Shown here in pieces: positions 48,001 to 56,044 of a stretch of DNA of 64,000 nucleotides; within the stretch, counting starts at the first letter, position 1; each line of letters opens with the position of its first letter. Below the pieces are notes generated by a model. The model was not told the DNA's origin, made no database searches, and saw nothing but the letters and a program-made list of their open reading frames with translations. The position numbers and the translations under genes were made by a program. Location: positions 63,979,043 through 64,043,042 of the forward strand of contig OZ024875.1 in NCBI GenBank assembly GCA_964017185.1, given 5' to 3'. Source of the stretch: Rugalucina vietnamica. Taxonomy: Eukaryota > Mollusca > Bivalvia > Lucinida > Lucinidae.

Positions 48001-48315
48001 TGAAGCAGCCAAGATTGGTGTTGAGTCTAGGGGCCAGTTGTTCAAAACTTCGTTAAGACCTCAACTCGTTAAGTAAATGCCAACTACATAATCAAATACA
48101 ATGTTACTGTTTTTTAAATAAATATTTGTAATATTCATGTTTGAAATTTAAACAAATTGTTAACTAATGACATTGTTTTGAACAACTGGGCCCAGACTTC
48201 TAGTATTATCACTATTGTTTTTGTCGTACATACCCTCTTTGTTGTCTGTTATTCTACACTTAGCCCTCACTGTCAGATAGGCAACATAGCTGTTCTTGAA
48301 GTGGATCTCGCCTAC
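30051..48315 (-). CDS. NICN1: Nicolin-1 (NICN1), six exons, 5' end missing
   Basis: Six minus-strand exons join in phase to 171 codons plus a stop and align from about residue 47 to the end of the ~213-residue vertebrate Nicolin-1. Nicolin-1 is a subunit (PGs5) of the neuronal/ciliary tubulin polyglutamylase complex that, with TTLL1, TPGS1, TPGS2 and LRRC49, adds glutamate chains to tubulin tails. Conserved landmarks: E-I-H-F-K-N-S-Y near the start, M-P-N-P-H-V-E-A-G-A-Q, L-R-L-I-L-Q-Q-P-S-P-V-W, L-Q-Q-L-W-A-M, and the C-terminus V-D-G-C-Y-E-I-N-L-L-S-Y-S. Exons: 48,234-48,315; 47,717-47,820; 46,303-46,413; 45,265-45,336; 33,186-33,290; 30,051-30,092. All have AG/GT borders and matching phases. 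The first ~45 codons were not found between 48.3 and 64 kb and may lie outside. Introns of 3.1 and 12 kb are packed with repeats. Confidence 0.93.
30110..32108. mobile_element. Tc1/mariner-type element with long inverted repeats
   Basis: A 1999-bp element with ends CAGTCAAGGACCAAAAGTA and CAGTCAAGGATCAAAAGTAA (inverted), flanked by TA on both sides (30,108-9 and 32,109-10). The inner arms are long: about 30,205-30,830 is repeated inverted at about 31,175-31,810. No transposase frame is present, so it is non-autonomous. It lies in the last NICN1 intron. Confidence 0.8.
32268..33168. repeat. Family C array, third element
   Basis: Begins 'accagaggaccaatggtcct', has two diverged units, a GACG microsatellite (33,090-33,118) and the terminal hairpin 'agctcacctgtgagcc'/'ggctcaggtgagct'. 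It ends 17 bases before the NICN1 donor of the 33.2-kb exon, inside the last intron. Confidence 0.85.
33186..33290 (-). CDS. NICN1: NICN1 exon
   Basis: 105 bases, phase 0 to 0, encoding 35 residues including L-Q-Q-L-W-A-M-S-E-E and ending L-G-R-Y-E. Acceptor 'ctgtatcag|GGT', donor 'GAG|gtatag'. Confidence 0.92.
33583..35808. repeat. 1.1-kb tandem segmental duplication
   Basis: Copy 1 (33,583-34,697) and copy 2 (34,698-about 35,808) are direct repeats with a period of 1115 bp and only scattered differences. Copy 1 has a longer TTTG microsatellite (about 34,197-34,232) than copy 2. Each copy includes a family H segment and a hairpin 'tagcccgatagtccgacac'/'gtcgggcta'. It is entirely within the 12-kb NICN1 intron. 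Confidence 0.88.
34197..34232. repeat. (TTTG)n microsatellite
   Basis: About eight to nine TTTG units; the duplicate at about 35,313-35,335 has fewer and one interrupted unit. Confidence 0.9.
35916..36151. repeat. MITE family B copy
   Basis: Both terminal repeats and the central palindrome 'gcttcgcagttactgcgaagc' are preserved. Confidence 0.85.
36336..36634. repeat. MITE with TGCACCAGTCAT ends
   Basis: A 299-bp element whose ends TGCACCAGTCATTTGTAACC and GGTTACAGATGACTGGTGCA are inverted repeats extending about 30 bp with few mismatches. Internal inverted segments ('ccaccta'/'taggtgg') deepen the fold. It occurs once in the window and encodes nothing convincing. Confidence 0.8.
37117..37327. 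repeat. MITE family B copy, diverged
   Basis: Carries the family hairpin and 'aaccaacaatctgcatatgc', but both ends are eroded. Confidence 0.7.
37328..38148. other. Intron sequence, no feature
   Basis: AT-rich NICN1 intron sequence with no recognised repeat or exon. Confidence 0.4.
38149..38464. repeat. MITE with CCAGTTGTTCAAAACT ends, interrupted
   Basis: Ends 'gggtccagttgttcaaaact' and its complement 'agttttgaacaactggaccc'. An uninterrupted relative lies at 48,030-48,193. Here the body contains a Penelope-like tail fragment (about 38,224-38,287) and a 90-bp palindrome (38,293-38,382). Confidence 0.8.
38293..38382. repeat. 90-bp palindrome
   Basis: Arms of about 44 bp centred on 'cctttgcaatgcaaagg', with one mismatch and one single-base indel. 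It should extrude a near-perfect hairpin. Confidence 0.85.
38875..39409 (+). repeat. Repeat family E, direct pair
   Basis: A ~160-bp segment ('gactaccctgttgaaagttg' to 'cactgctcttaaaggatctc') occurs at about 38,876-39,035 and again at 39,249-39,409, virtually identical. The sequence between them completes one unit of about 373 bp. Confidence 0.8.
39442..43488. mobile_element. Foldback-like 4-kb element of mirrored tandem repeats
   Basis: The ends 'gcacaacttacc' and 'ggtaagttgtgc' and the inner 'cacgtcgtacggtca'/'tgaccgtacgacgtg' are inverted repeats, and further inverted matches occur all the way in (39.92-40.02 with 42.89-42.99; 40.30-40.52 with 42.33-42.60; 40.58-40.65 with 42.21-42.29). 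Each arm is itself a degenerate tandem array of units of about 175-190 bp, each with a 'ggttgctagggcaatag'-type phrase (about 40,757, 40,933, 41,113, 41,300), mirrored on the other side (about 41,487, 41,667, 41,857, 42,045). The symmetry centre is near 41.46 kb. No transposase. Inverted arms made of tandem repeats are the definition of foldback elements. It is intronic to NICN1. Confidence 0.75.
42351..42445. repeat. 48-bp perfect tandem duplication in the foldback arm
   Basis: The phrase from 'attctttagaatcacactgc' to 'gttgaaactatgaaat' occurs twice in direct succession without change, so this duplication is recent. Confidence 0.85.
43489..44467. other. Intron sequence with a SINE head fragment
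   Basis: No exon found. At 43,838-43,868 the minus strand reads a tRNA-like A box (GTGGCCGAGTGGTTAAAAGTG) without a B box, a truncated SINE head. Confidence 0.45.
44468..44705. repeat. MITE family B, reference-quality copy
   Basis: The ends 'atgagccgcctcatgagaaa' and 'ttttcccacgaggcggctca' are intact, and the central palindrome 'gcttcgcagtaaccgcgaagc' is complete. Confidence 0.9.
44972..45241. repeat. MITE family F, full copy
   Basis: The outer ends 'ggaaaacatgtccttgcaat' and 'attgcatgggcatgttttcc' are inverted repeats, with the inner palindrome around 'catagatt' and 'aatctatg'. It ends 24 bases from the donor of the NICN1 exon at 45.3 kb. Confidence 0.85.
45265..45336 (-). CDS. NICN1: NICN1 exon
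   Basis: 72 bases, phase 0 to 0, encoding 24 residues with P-S-P-L-P-A-W-L and a lysine-rich end. Acceptor 'cacatttccag|ACT', donor 'GAG|gtaata'. Confidence 0.88.
45373..45568. repeat. MITE family B copy, diverged
   Basis: Family body recognisable ('cttgaaatttcagatttagg', 'gaattgtactatc'); ends degraded. Intronic. Confidence 0.65.
46303..46413 (-). CDS. NICN1: NICN1 exon
   Basis: 111 bases, phase 0 to 0, 37 residues including L-R-L-I-L-Q-Q-P-S-P-V-W-R-E-F. Acceptor 'gtcatttcag|ATG', donor 'GAG|gtaaga'. Confidence 0.93.
46963..47490. repeat. 528-bp near-perfect palindrome
   Basis: The left arm (46,963-47,224) and right arm (47,229-47,490) are 262 bp each with a 4-base spacer 'caaa'. I found no mismatch on reading. 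It ends directly at a family B fragment (47,491 onward). It lies in a NICN1 intron. Confidence 0.9.
47491..47680. repeat. MITE family B fragment
   Basis: The body and right end of the MITE ('gcgaaaacaaaggcacagat' onward). A further scrap lies at about 47,838-47,935. The left terminal repeat is replaced by the palindrome junction. Confidence 0.7.
47717..47820 (-). CDS. NICN1: NICN1 exon
   Basis: 104 bases; enters in phase 1 (completes a glycine codon) and leaves in phase 0. It encodes R-M-R-L-M-P-N-P-H-V-E-A-G-A-Q-D-Y-F. Acceptor 'ttctatcag|GTT', donor 'AAT|gtaagt'. Confidence 0.93.
48030..48193. repeat. MITE with CCAGTTGTTCAAAACT ends
   Basis: The uninterrupted, 164-bp relative of the element at 38.15 kb: 'ggggccagttgttcaaaact' to 'ttgttttgaacaactgggcc'. 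In the 413-bp NICN1 intron it does not overlap; it lies within it, close to the 48.2-kb donor. Confidence 0.8.
48234..48315 (-). CDS. NICN1: NICN1 first exon found
   Basis: 82 bases encoding V-G-E-I-H-F-K-N-S-Y-V-A-Y-L and ending within a glycine codon. Acceptor 'tatccccctag|GTA', donor 'AGG|gtatgt'. An upstream coding exon must exist because the family has about 45 more N-terminal residues. Confidence 0.9.
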
Positions 48316-48499
48316 CTAGGGGGATACATAAAATGATGACTTTAAAAATGAATAGAAGTATTTGGCAAATGCATCAAACTTAACCTTGCTATACCCATAA
48401 TCTGCTCTGCATTTTGTATTACATGTATATGGTAGTAAAAAATATATAGCAATTACTCAAAATAATATATCTTCATGTGTTCATCATACTGTAGTTTGG

Positions 48500-48563
48500 C
48501 CCCATTTGGATTATACTAGTCTTTGTATTGACTACCCTGTTGAAAGGTGCAAAATTACAGTAA
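48500..48563 (+). repeat. Repeat family E, first piece
   Basis: Ends '...gcaaaattacagtaa', where the Penelope-like tail begins. The next piece of the same repeat is 49,137-49,229 and the last starts at 51,672. Confidence 0.75.
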
Positions 48564-49136
48564 GGTACAAGTAGGCAAAGATCAGGAAAAGGCGCAATCA
48601 GAAAAAGATTCCCACTCCAAAAACCGAGGTGGGAAGAAAACCAAACTAACAATCAGGTACTTTTACCATGAAACATATCGTAAGCCGAATGAGCAGCTAT
48701 TTTCCCAATAGGTGGCCACTCAGTTACCTTAACTTAACTAAAAATATGAAAACATACATAAGGCGCCAACAGCACAAAAAATTTTTATACACCAAAACAC
48801 AAAACAAAAAGAACCACCACAGAAGTATCGACTTGGAACGATCAGTAACACAAAGTTACTGGCGGGCTTAAACCGGTTTTACATGGCCATAACCTCACCC
48901 TCAGCTTCTGCAGTGGTTCATAACATTTAGTTAGTTATTCGGTCTTCGTGGTGAATCTCTAACTAGTCAATGAATCATCAAGAACAAACAAATAAATCAT
49001 GATAAACATCCTGATGAATCAAAAACCAGGACTCACAGACTGAGTAAGCTGCCCGACGATGGAGATCCCTGGGCGCCGAATAACCTACTAACTCCGGAGC
49101 AAAAGAAAAACACCAGTTGGACCCCGGTCCAACTGA
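48564..49136 (-). mobile_element. Penelope-like element, long 3' tail copy
   Basis: A well-preserved ~570-bp tail in minus orientation, from 'ggtacaagtaggcaaagatc' to 'ttggaccccggtccaact', with no RT. It inserted into repeat family E. Confidence 0.88.
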
Positions 49137-50164
49137 TCTCCTTGGCTCTGTGTTGCCAAATCTTAACGGGTCACTGAAGAGGCTTAAGTAGCCGAAACCG
49201 TGGTATGGCACATCCCCTTTCTCATTAATCACACTGGTAAATGTAAAAGTACTGGAGCTAGTTGCAACGCACTGGTGCAGATTAAATTACGAACTGGAGT
49301 AAGATTAAAATGGCGGAAAAGGTAAACAAAACTTGTACCTCTCTTCATTATCATTCCCTTATAAATTTGTGCGTGTGTTATTTGCCATGTCACCTGGCGC
49401 AGAGAAGGGCGGAAGCGTTGTAGTTTATGATTTTATCACGCAATATGTGATTCATTTCATGGATTAGAAGCCAAATCCGATACAGTTTTACCAACATGAC
49501 TGGTGGCGTGTGTGTTCGTGCCAAAATTGAGGGGAAAATGCATGTCTGAGCATAGTTTTTGTTATATTATCATATATTTTTGAATAAACATTCAAGAAAC
49601 ACTATTTCCGATCGCCATTTTTTTCTAGGTACCGAAGCAAACGTTTTATTGAGGATTTTCTATTACAGCGCACTGGGAGCATTTTTTGAAGCATTTGTAC
49701 AACGCACTGGTGGTTACACAAACTTGCTGATTTCACATAGACAAAGCATCTAACCCGCCCAGAAAAAAAAACATACATTATTTTAAAATTTTAAAGCGGT
49801 CAATTATAAAAGTCCTATGTAAAGTACAACATAAACATACCCTTTTTTATTGGTCATATTGTAAAGTGGTTGTGTCTACTTTTATTTCTGTCCATTTTGC
49901 ATCTGACCGGCTACCACTAGACGAACCTGTTCTGACCCTGATGTATATTTTCCGACTAGTCATACTAACCTATGGGCATATGATGTATGGGGCTATCCTA
50001 ACAAGCAAGACTCATGAACGTCTTATTGCATTCACATTGTTAATTCATTAAACGATGTTTCCATTTCAATGAATAATAACAACGCCTCTGCTTAACCCTA
50101 GTAACAACCACAGCCCCTGATTTACATCCACGTCTACAAAAAAAAAACCTCCAGAACTCAAAAG

Positions 50165-50401
50165 ATGCCTAAGAGAAAAAAATCTAACCTCTCCTTAAAT
50201 AGAACAAAGCAAAGAAAAAATCGGCCTCGGTTTGTGACACCGAAAAAGAGAATAATAGTATCAACTCCCCAAAAGACTGCAGCTTTTTCCACACCTTCCA
50301 AGTCCGGCCGTGTGTTCAAAAGGTTGCGAACCCCAGAGTCTTTACCAAGGGCTGACAGGAAAAAATGCATATATATGAAAGTCCTTGACGAAACATTTTA
50401 A
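50165..50401 (+). CDS. Small basic protein frame inside the TIR element
   Basis: 78 residues, strongly basic (P-K-R-K-K at the start, T-P-K-K-R further on) with four T-P motifs; it could be a nuclear or nucleic-acid-binding protein. It ends 12 bases before the stop of a convergent minus-strand frame. No family recognised. Its position in the single-copy centre of a transposon-like element suggests cargo or a relic. Confidence 0.3.
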   Translation: MPKRKKSNLSLNRTKQRKNRPRFVTPKKRIIVSTPQKTAAFSTPSKSGRVFKRLRTPESLPRADRKKCIYMKVLDETF

Positions 50402-50413
50402 ATTCATAAAACG

Positions 50414-50662
50414 TTAAAACTGTAACAGCCATATTATTCTTTTACACTTCGATACTTCGTACCACTTCCATGAGATGCAACGAAACACCCATGGAGCTAC
50501 ACTGTACATCTGTGCAACCGGTTTCAGAGAATATGTATAAATATAAGTAAAGCCGGGAAGTAAAGCAATCAAAGCATCTGCAGACCAACCAAAAAGCCAC
50601 CAATTGGCCCCAAAATATGAATACTTGTAAGCATTAATAAAACAAGGCACAGTCTTCGCCAT
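50414..50662 (-). CDS. Small hydrophobic protein frame inside the TIR element
   Basis: 82 residues, rich in Trp/Tyr/Phe with one or two plausible membrane segments (about residues 18-45). Convergent with the basic frame. No family recognised; coding status uncertain. Confidence 0.25.
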   Translation of the reverse strand: MAKTVPCFINAYKYSYFGANWWLFGWSADALIALLPGFTYIYTYSLKPVAQMYSVAPWVFRCISWKWYEVSKCKRIIWLLQF

Positions 50663-51671
50663 ATCCAGTTAAATAAAGTCCTTAAAACTTAGATGGGCCT
50701 ATTTGAAAACTAGGACATAATGCATTTGTACCTTTTTTCTGGCTGATCTGGGTGCTCAGGTTGATGGACAAGGACTTAGTAGGATGATGAGGATAAATGT
50801 TTTGCTAGTTCTGAAAATATGGGAAGTAAATCGAGAAAATGTCTCAAAATTATGTCCGAGAACCTCAGACCACACATTATATAGCTTAACAGGTTGTACA
50901 GGGATAGACATTTTTTTCTTCTTATTTTTGCTTGACAAATAGATTGTGTGTACTCTAAGAATCGTCTCTGACGTGTTTTGTTTAAGCAAGATGAGAACAA
51001 AGATCAAATTTTAAACTAACAGCCTTGTAAGTCTTTGCATAATAGATAGGGTAATGAAAACACAGCTGTTGTCAATGTCATCAATGTATGATAATTTAGT
51101 GTTACGGCCTTTTTTAAATGAACACTGTAAAATAATGTCTCTATTTTTCTGGACGAGTTAAACGCAACCCTAAAGCAAGTTTGTGTAACCACCAGTGCGT
51201 TGTACAAATGCTTCAAAAAATGCTCCCGATGCGTTGTAATAGAAAATACTCAATAAAACGTTTGATTCGGTACCAAGAAAAAAATGACGATCGAATATCG
51301 TGTTTCTTGAATGTTTATTCATAAATATATGATAATATAACAAAAACTATGCTCAGACATGCATTTTCCCTCAAGTTTGGCACGAAAACACATGCCACCA
51401 GTCACGTTGGTAAAACTGTATCGGATTTGGCTTCTAATCCATGAAATAAATCACATATTGCGTGATAAAATCATAAACTACAACGCTTCCGCCCTTCTCT
51501 GTGCCAGGTGACATGGCAAATAACACACGCACAAATTTATAAGGGAATGATAATGAAGAGAGGTACAAGTTTTGTTTACCTTTTCCGACATTTTAATTTT
51601 ACTCCAGTTCGTAATTTAATCTGCACCAGTGCGTTGCAACTAGCTCCAGTACTTTTACATTTACCAGTGTG

Positions 51672-51720
51672 TTAATATGTTCACTACTCTTAAAGGATCT
51701 CAGTTTTATTTTTATTTAAT
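51672..51720 (+). repeat. Repeat family E, last piece
   Basis: Continues family E ('gttcactactcttaaaggat') directly after the TIR element and its TTAAT duplicate. Confidence 0.75.
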
Positions 51721-51947
51721 ATCAGTGCTATAAGCAATATGATTTTTTTTTTCTGAAAAATTCACTAAGCAACATGCTTTTCAAAAATTCAAAAGAATTG
51801 TATACGAAATGTACAAAGATTTTAATATACATGTACTGTCATAATACTTATGAAATGATACTGAAGTAGAAAGTGTCTACAAGTCAGCTTAGCCAAAATA
51901 AAACTTAGCAACAAAGCAAGTTCTGATTGTTGCCCTAATCATTACAA

Positions 51948-52190
51948 AAATGTGCCCATGCAACTTACAGAGTTTTTTAAATTTGCCAAAAAAAATGAAA
52001 AATTTCGGTAGAGTTTTTTTAAAATATTTTTCATAATTTTGCTCAAAACATAAATTGTGGGTACACACAATCTCAGTTTTGGATCAAAAATAAGGAAAAT
52101 AGGTATACCCTTGCAAACCCCAGTTTTTCTATATAAAAGAGGAGTTCAAAGGGGTATACTTTTCACGGACATGTTTCCCTGATGGACTTG
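51948..52190. repeat. MITE family F copy, decayed
   Basis: Ends similar to 'gtgcccatgcaa' and 'cacggacatgtttcc'; the inner palindrome loop is deleted. Confidence 0.65.
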
Positions 52191-52855
52191 ATGGCTGATT
52201 AGAGATTAATCGTTCATAATCTCAAACTTTAGGTCTACCACTTAAATCATCTAAAATATCTGAAACTTTGACTTGAAAAAGATGCTATTATGAAAGCTTG
52301 AAAATGCTGCTAGTGAGTGTATGTCTACTCAGCACATTTTAAATATTTAGGAACCTAATTATACAATTCTAAACATAATTTACTAGAACTCAATATAGTG
52401 TAAGGCTCGACAAAAATTCAAATCTAAGTTTTAATCAAACAGAAAATCTGAAATGGATCCAGTTCTAAATTAAAAAAGACTTGTTTACAACTGTCCATAT
52501 TTAAAGGCAAGGTGTTTCTGAGATTCCAACCAAGTTTGTCATCAGAAGTTTGTCATCAAGTGGATTGTACAGCAACTGATGATGGCTAGATGCTTGAAGT
52601 GTATGATATAGGAGGTAGAAGGATTGCAGTATCTCTATGACATGAAAAGCAAGTCCACTCAGGCTGGTCTCTAATATTCCCCTGCATGCATCCAAGATTT
52701 CTGTCCATGGAATTCTGTCCGTGAGCAGCCATCTAGGGCAAACTAACTTTCTAAACAGGCTGTATTCATTTTGAAGTAAATCTGATCAATTTCTATTTTT
52801 GAATTCTAGAAATTCATTGTCACAGCATGTCTGTGAAAATCTGGCATTCACGAGG
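52191..52855. other. No gene recognised
   Basis: No splice-bounded coding sequence was found, including the missing NICN1 N-terminus. Confidence 0.4.
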
Positions 52856-52859
52856 CCCT

Positions 52860-53050
52860 CCCAGGGGTTTTGGGGATTCAGGGAGAAGGGCTATTTATTT
52901 TCAGGGATTTGGGGAGAAGGGGCATTTATTTTCAGGGATATGGGGAGAAACTGGGGTTTTAGGGAGCAGGGAGCAGGGAGCTCATACGAGGAAAAACATT
53001 TTAGGGAGCTGGGGAGAAAGGTCATTTTTCTTTCAGGGAGCAGGGAGCAA
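52860..53050 (+). repeat. G-rich degenerate minisatellite
   Basis: Repeats of 'cagggattTGGGGAgaagGG' and 'agggagcagggag'. Many closely spaced GGG/GGGG runs could form G-quadruplexes on the plus strand. The open frames across it are repeat-derived. Confidence 0.75.
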
Positions 53051-53415
53051 AGACCTATGTCTAGGCATACTATTGTAGATGTAAATGATAAAATGGTGTC
53101 ATATCCTATGTCTAGAAACACTCAAAATTTGCGAGTCAGCAAAAAAAGCAATGCTGGATATACTTGCAGAAAGCTTGCAAGGATATGCATCTACTTTAAG
53201 TTGATAAGGGTTCTTACGTTTTACTTGCCTACATACATGTATAAAGAATTTACACATGTATACATGTACATGCTAATTTGGTGTGTGTTTCCATCAATAT
53301 ATTAAAAACTGAATGAACCAAATGAACATAACACTCAATTAGACAGAAATTTGAGTAACCAAAAGCTGTTCTTTCAAAAGGTTGTTATAATCAACTGAAG
53401 TAAGAACCCTGCATT

Positions 53416-53651
53416 TGAGCCACATCATGCGAAAACCAACAATATGGTTTCCGAACAGGTTCGACACAAACCAAGCTGTACAAGCACAGAAGATCTAGAG
53501 ACGACATTTTGGATTTAGAAAGCAGAAGAATTGTACTACCCGTGTAGCGAAACCACTAAGGCACTGATCAGCTTTGCAGTTACTGCAAAGCTAATCTGCA
53601 CCTTTGTTTTCGCATATGCGAAATGTTGGTTTTCTCATGATGTGGTTTATT
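53416..53651. repeat. MITE family B copy
   Basis: Complete body with central palindrome 'gctttgcagttactgcaaagc'; the right end is altered. Confidence 0.8.
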
Positions 53652-53905
53652 TCTAACAAAAACTGATCAACTGCATCACATTTCAGAGTGCACATGAATT
53701 GATTGCTAGATTTAAACCTGCACAAGTGAAAACCTCAATACTGTTCACCCCTTTTGCTCGTGTAAGAATCATACAGTATGACCATTAATAATCTGATATG
53801 AACCTACATAAACTGTGGACTTGTGGTAAAATGGCCAGAGAAAATTAACTATTAGATTCTCATCTAAATTTTTGCAAATTCTGGGTTAGGTGGGTTTTAT
53901 TTTTT

Positions 53906-55081
53906 AGCTCGCCTGCACGAAGTGCATAGAGCTATTGTAGTCATCTCGGTCGTCCCCGTTTACATTTACGTGTACGTTTACGTCCGCGTCACACTTTCGG
54001 TTAAAGTTTTTAAAATTGTTATACATGTATCTTGATAGTGACTGACCAGAAATCATTCATATTTGGAACATTGCTACATATGAGTGTCCTCTGTGGTTTA
54101 GTGTGAAGGGACCTGTGGGGTCGTGCCTGAGGGCGGGGCTAGAGGTCAATATCTATAACACCTTTGTACAATGCTTAGATGCTGTGTTAGTTTCTCATCA
54201 ACTGTAAAGCCTAGAACTGTCAAACCTTACATAAGGCTTCTCCTCGATGTCCCGACTCAGCACCCACATTGACCTACTGACCTTGACATGATCTATATTT
54301 CATGCTCCAGTGACTTTGTCATTTTTTAAGCCAACCCTAAATATCTCATCAACTATAAAGCCTACAACCATCAAACCTTGCATATGGCTTCTCCTCGATG
54401 TCCCGACTTTGCACCCACATTAATCTAGTGACCTTGACCTATATTTCATGCTCTAGTGACTTTGTCATTTTTGAAGCCAACTCTTAATATCTCATCAACT
54501 ATAAAGCCTACAACCATCAAACCTTGCATATGACTTCTCCTTGATGTCCCGACTGGGCACCCACAATCACCTAGTGACCTTGACCTATATTTCGTGCTCT
54601 AGTGACTTTGTCATTTTTGAAGCCAACCCTTAATATCTCATCAACTATAAAGCCTACAACCATCAAACCTTGCATATGGCTTCTCCTCGATGTCCCGACT
54701 CGGCACCCACATTGACCTACAGACCTTGACCTTTATTTCATGCTCCAGTGACTTTGTCATTTTTTTAGCCAACCCTTAATATCTCATAAACTATAAAGCC
54801 TACAACCATCAAACCTTGCATATGGCTTCTCCTCGATGTCCCAACTTTGCACCCACATTGATCTAGTGACCTTGACCTATATTTTGTGCTCTAGTGACTT
54901 TTTCATTAAAGTTTTTAGAAGAACATGTTGATGGATCAAGTTGATACTTTGCATGTTGGTAGATATTGGTCTGAAGTTTTATGCAGTACCATCATGACCC
55001 ACTCTGGGTGACCTTGAGGTCAAGGTCACAGACTTAGAATTTTTTGGTTAAATTTTTTGGTTAAAGTTTTTAGAAGTCTAT
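53906..55081. repeat. Family D element, left part, with ~147-bp tandem array
   Basis: Starts 'tttagctcgcctgcacgaag' and contains about five direct units marked by 'tcgatgtcccgact' at about 54,245, 54,395, 54,542, 54,689 and 54,833, a spacing of 144-150 bp. It is interrupted at 55,081 by the LTR retrotransposon and continues at 61,897. Confidence 0.8.
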
Positions 55082-55897
55082 TGTTACGTGCCAGGCGTAA
55101 CTAGAAGATTAAGGAAACCAACAAGTTGGTTAGCCAGCAACAAGCTTTGTTTAAAATTTAACAAATCTATTTAGAAGTGATTTAACCAGTAATTACATGT
55201 GAAACAATCAAAAGCATATATACAATCAAACAAAAATGAATGTACAATACCTTTCAAGATGTTAATTCCCTTAAAGAATGTCTGAATGTCCCTCAGAATT
55301 TTTTAACACAAGTCTGTATCAGTTTCTGATCCCAAGAATTAAAGTTTGTTTCAAAATAGCACTATGTCCCAATCCAGAATCGAATATCACAAAGTAATCC
55401 AAGAATAAGTTTAAATTCCAGTAAGATAGATTTTGACTTCTTAATAGTAACAGTACCCAAAGATTGTCCTTATGAAAATTTGTAGCCCTTATATAGCACT
55501 GAGGAACATTCAGGATTCTTCCAGCAAATTCTATGATATCATATACTAAAAATAACAAGTTGTTTACCAAAATTTAATGTTCTGGAATATTGTAGAGAGG
55601 CCATTATTCTTCCAGAAAATTCCACAATATTCTTTTGACATAAAAAAGATTTTTCTAGAAGATTCTACATCTTTGGTTCTTCCAGATTTTTCCGTCAAAG
55701 AACAATTTGAAATTTCTAGAAAATCTGAAGTAAACAACCTGTTTATGTCCAATATCTGGGACACTAAAAGTAAATAATTGCTAAGGACAACAAGTAAACA
55801 TCATATGTATAACATCATACTTTCCTGGGCATACTCCCTTGGGAAGTTTACCAGTACTGAATGCACATCTTTCAACAAGTAACTGTCATACATAACA
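55082..55897 (-). mobile_element. 3' LTR of the Gmr1-type retrotransposon
   Basis: 816 bp, TGTTA...TAACA ends. Relative to the other LTR I see one substitution (in 'attttttaacaca'), a 4-bp insertion (in 'gaggaacattcagg') and one single-base deletion. Flanked outside by CTAT. Confidence 0.95.
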
Positions 55898-55908
55898 CTT
55901 CCTCTCTT
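55898..55908 (-). promoter_or_regulatory. Polypurine tract
   Basis: The minus strand reads AAGAGAGGAAG immediately before the 3' LTR, the expected primer for plus-strand DNA synthesis. Confidence 0.8.
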
Positions 55909-56044
55909 CAAAGAAAAGAAAGTTTTATAAAATAAAGCTTTCTTTTGCAATACTGGATAATTTTATACAATATGTTTAGCAAAATTTGTGCAAAACTAAT
56001 CAAATACAACAGCACAAAGCTGGACATCAGCATTGTAGAGGCAC

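Larger units (their letters stand above)
49230..51671. mobile_element. DNA element with ~500-bp inverted repeats and 5-bp target duplication
   Basis: A 2442-bp element beginning CACACTGGTAAATGTAAAAG and ending with its complement. The arms are 49,230-49,729 and 51,174-51,671, similar but with scattered differences. The flanking TTAAT (49,225-49,229 and 51,672-51,676) is duplicated; undisturbed family E copies read 'ctcattaat(g/a)tgttca' once, which fixes both the ends and the 5-bp duplication. Each arm carries three further CACTGG motifs. The central 1.44 kb has small open frames but no transposase. A 5-bp duplication with CAC ends is the pattern of Transib/RAG-type elements; this is inference. 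Confidence 0.82.

Noticed and set aside
55898-56044. Envelope gene after Pol
   Set aside because: Only 147 bp separate the Pol stop codon from the LTR, so no third gene fits.
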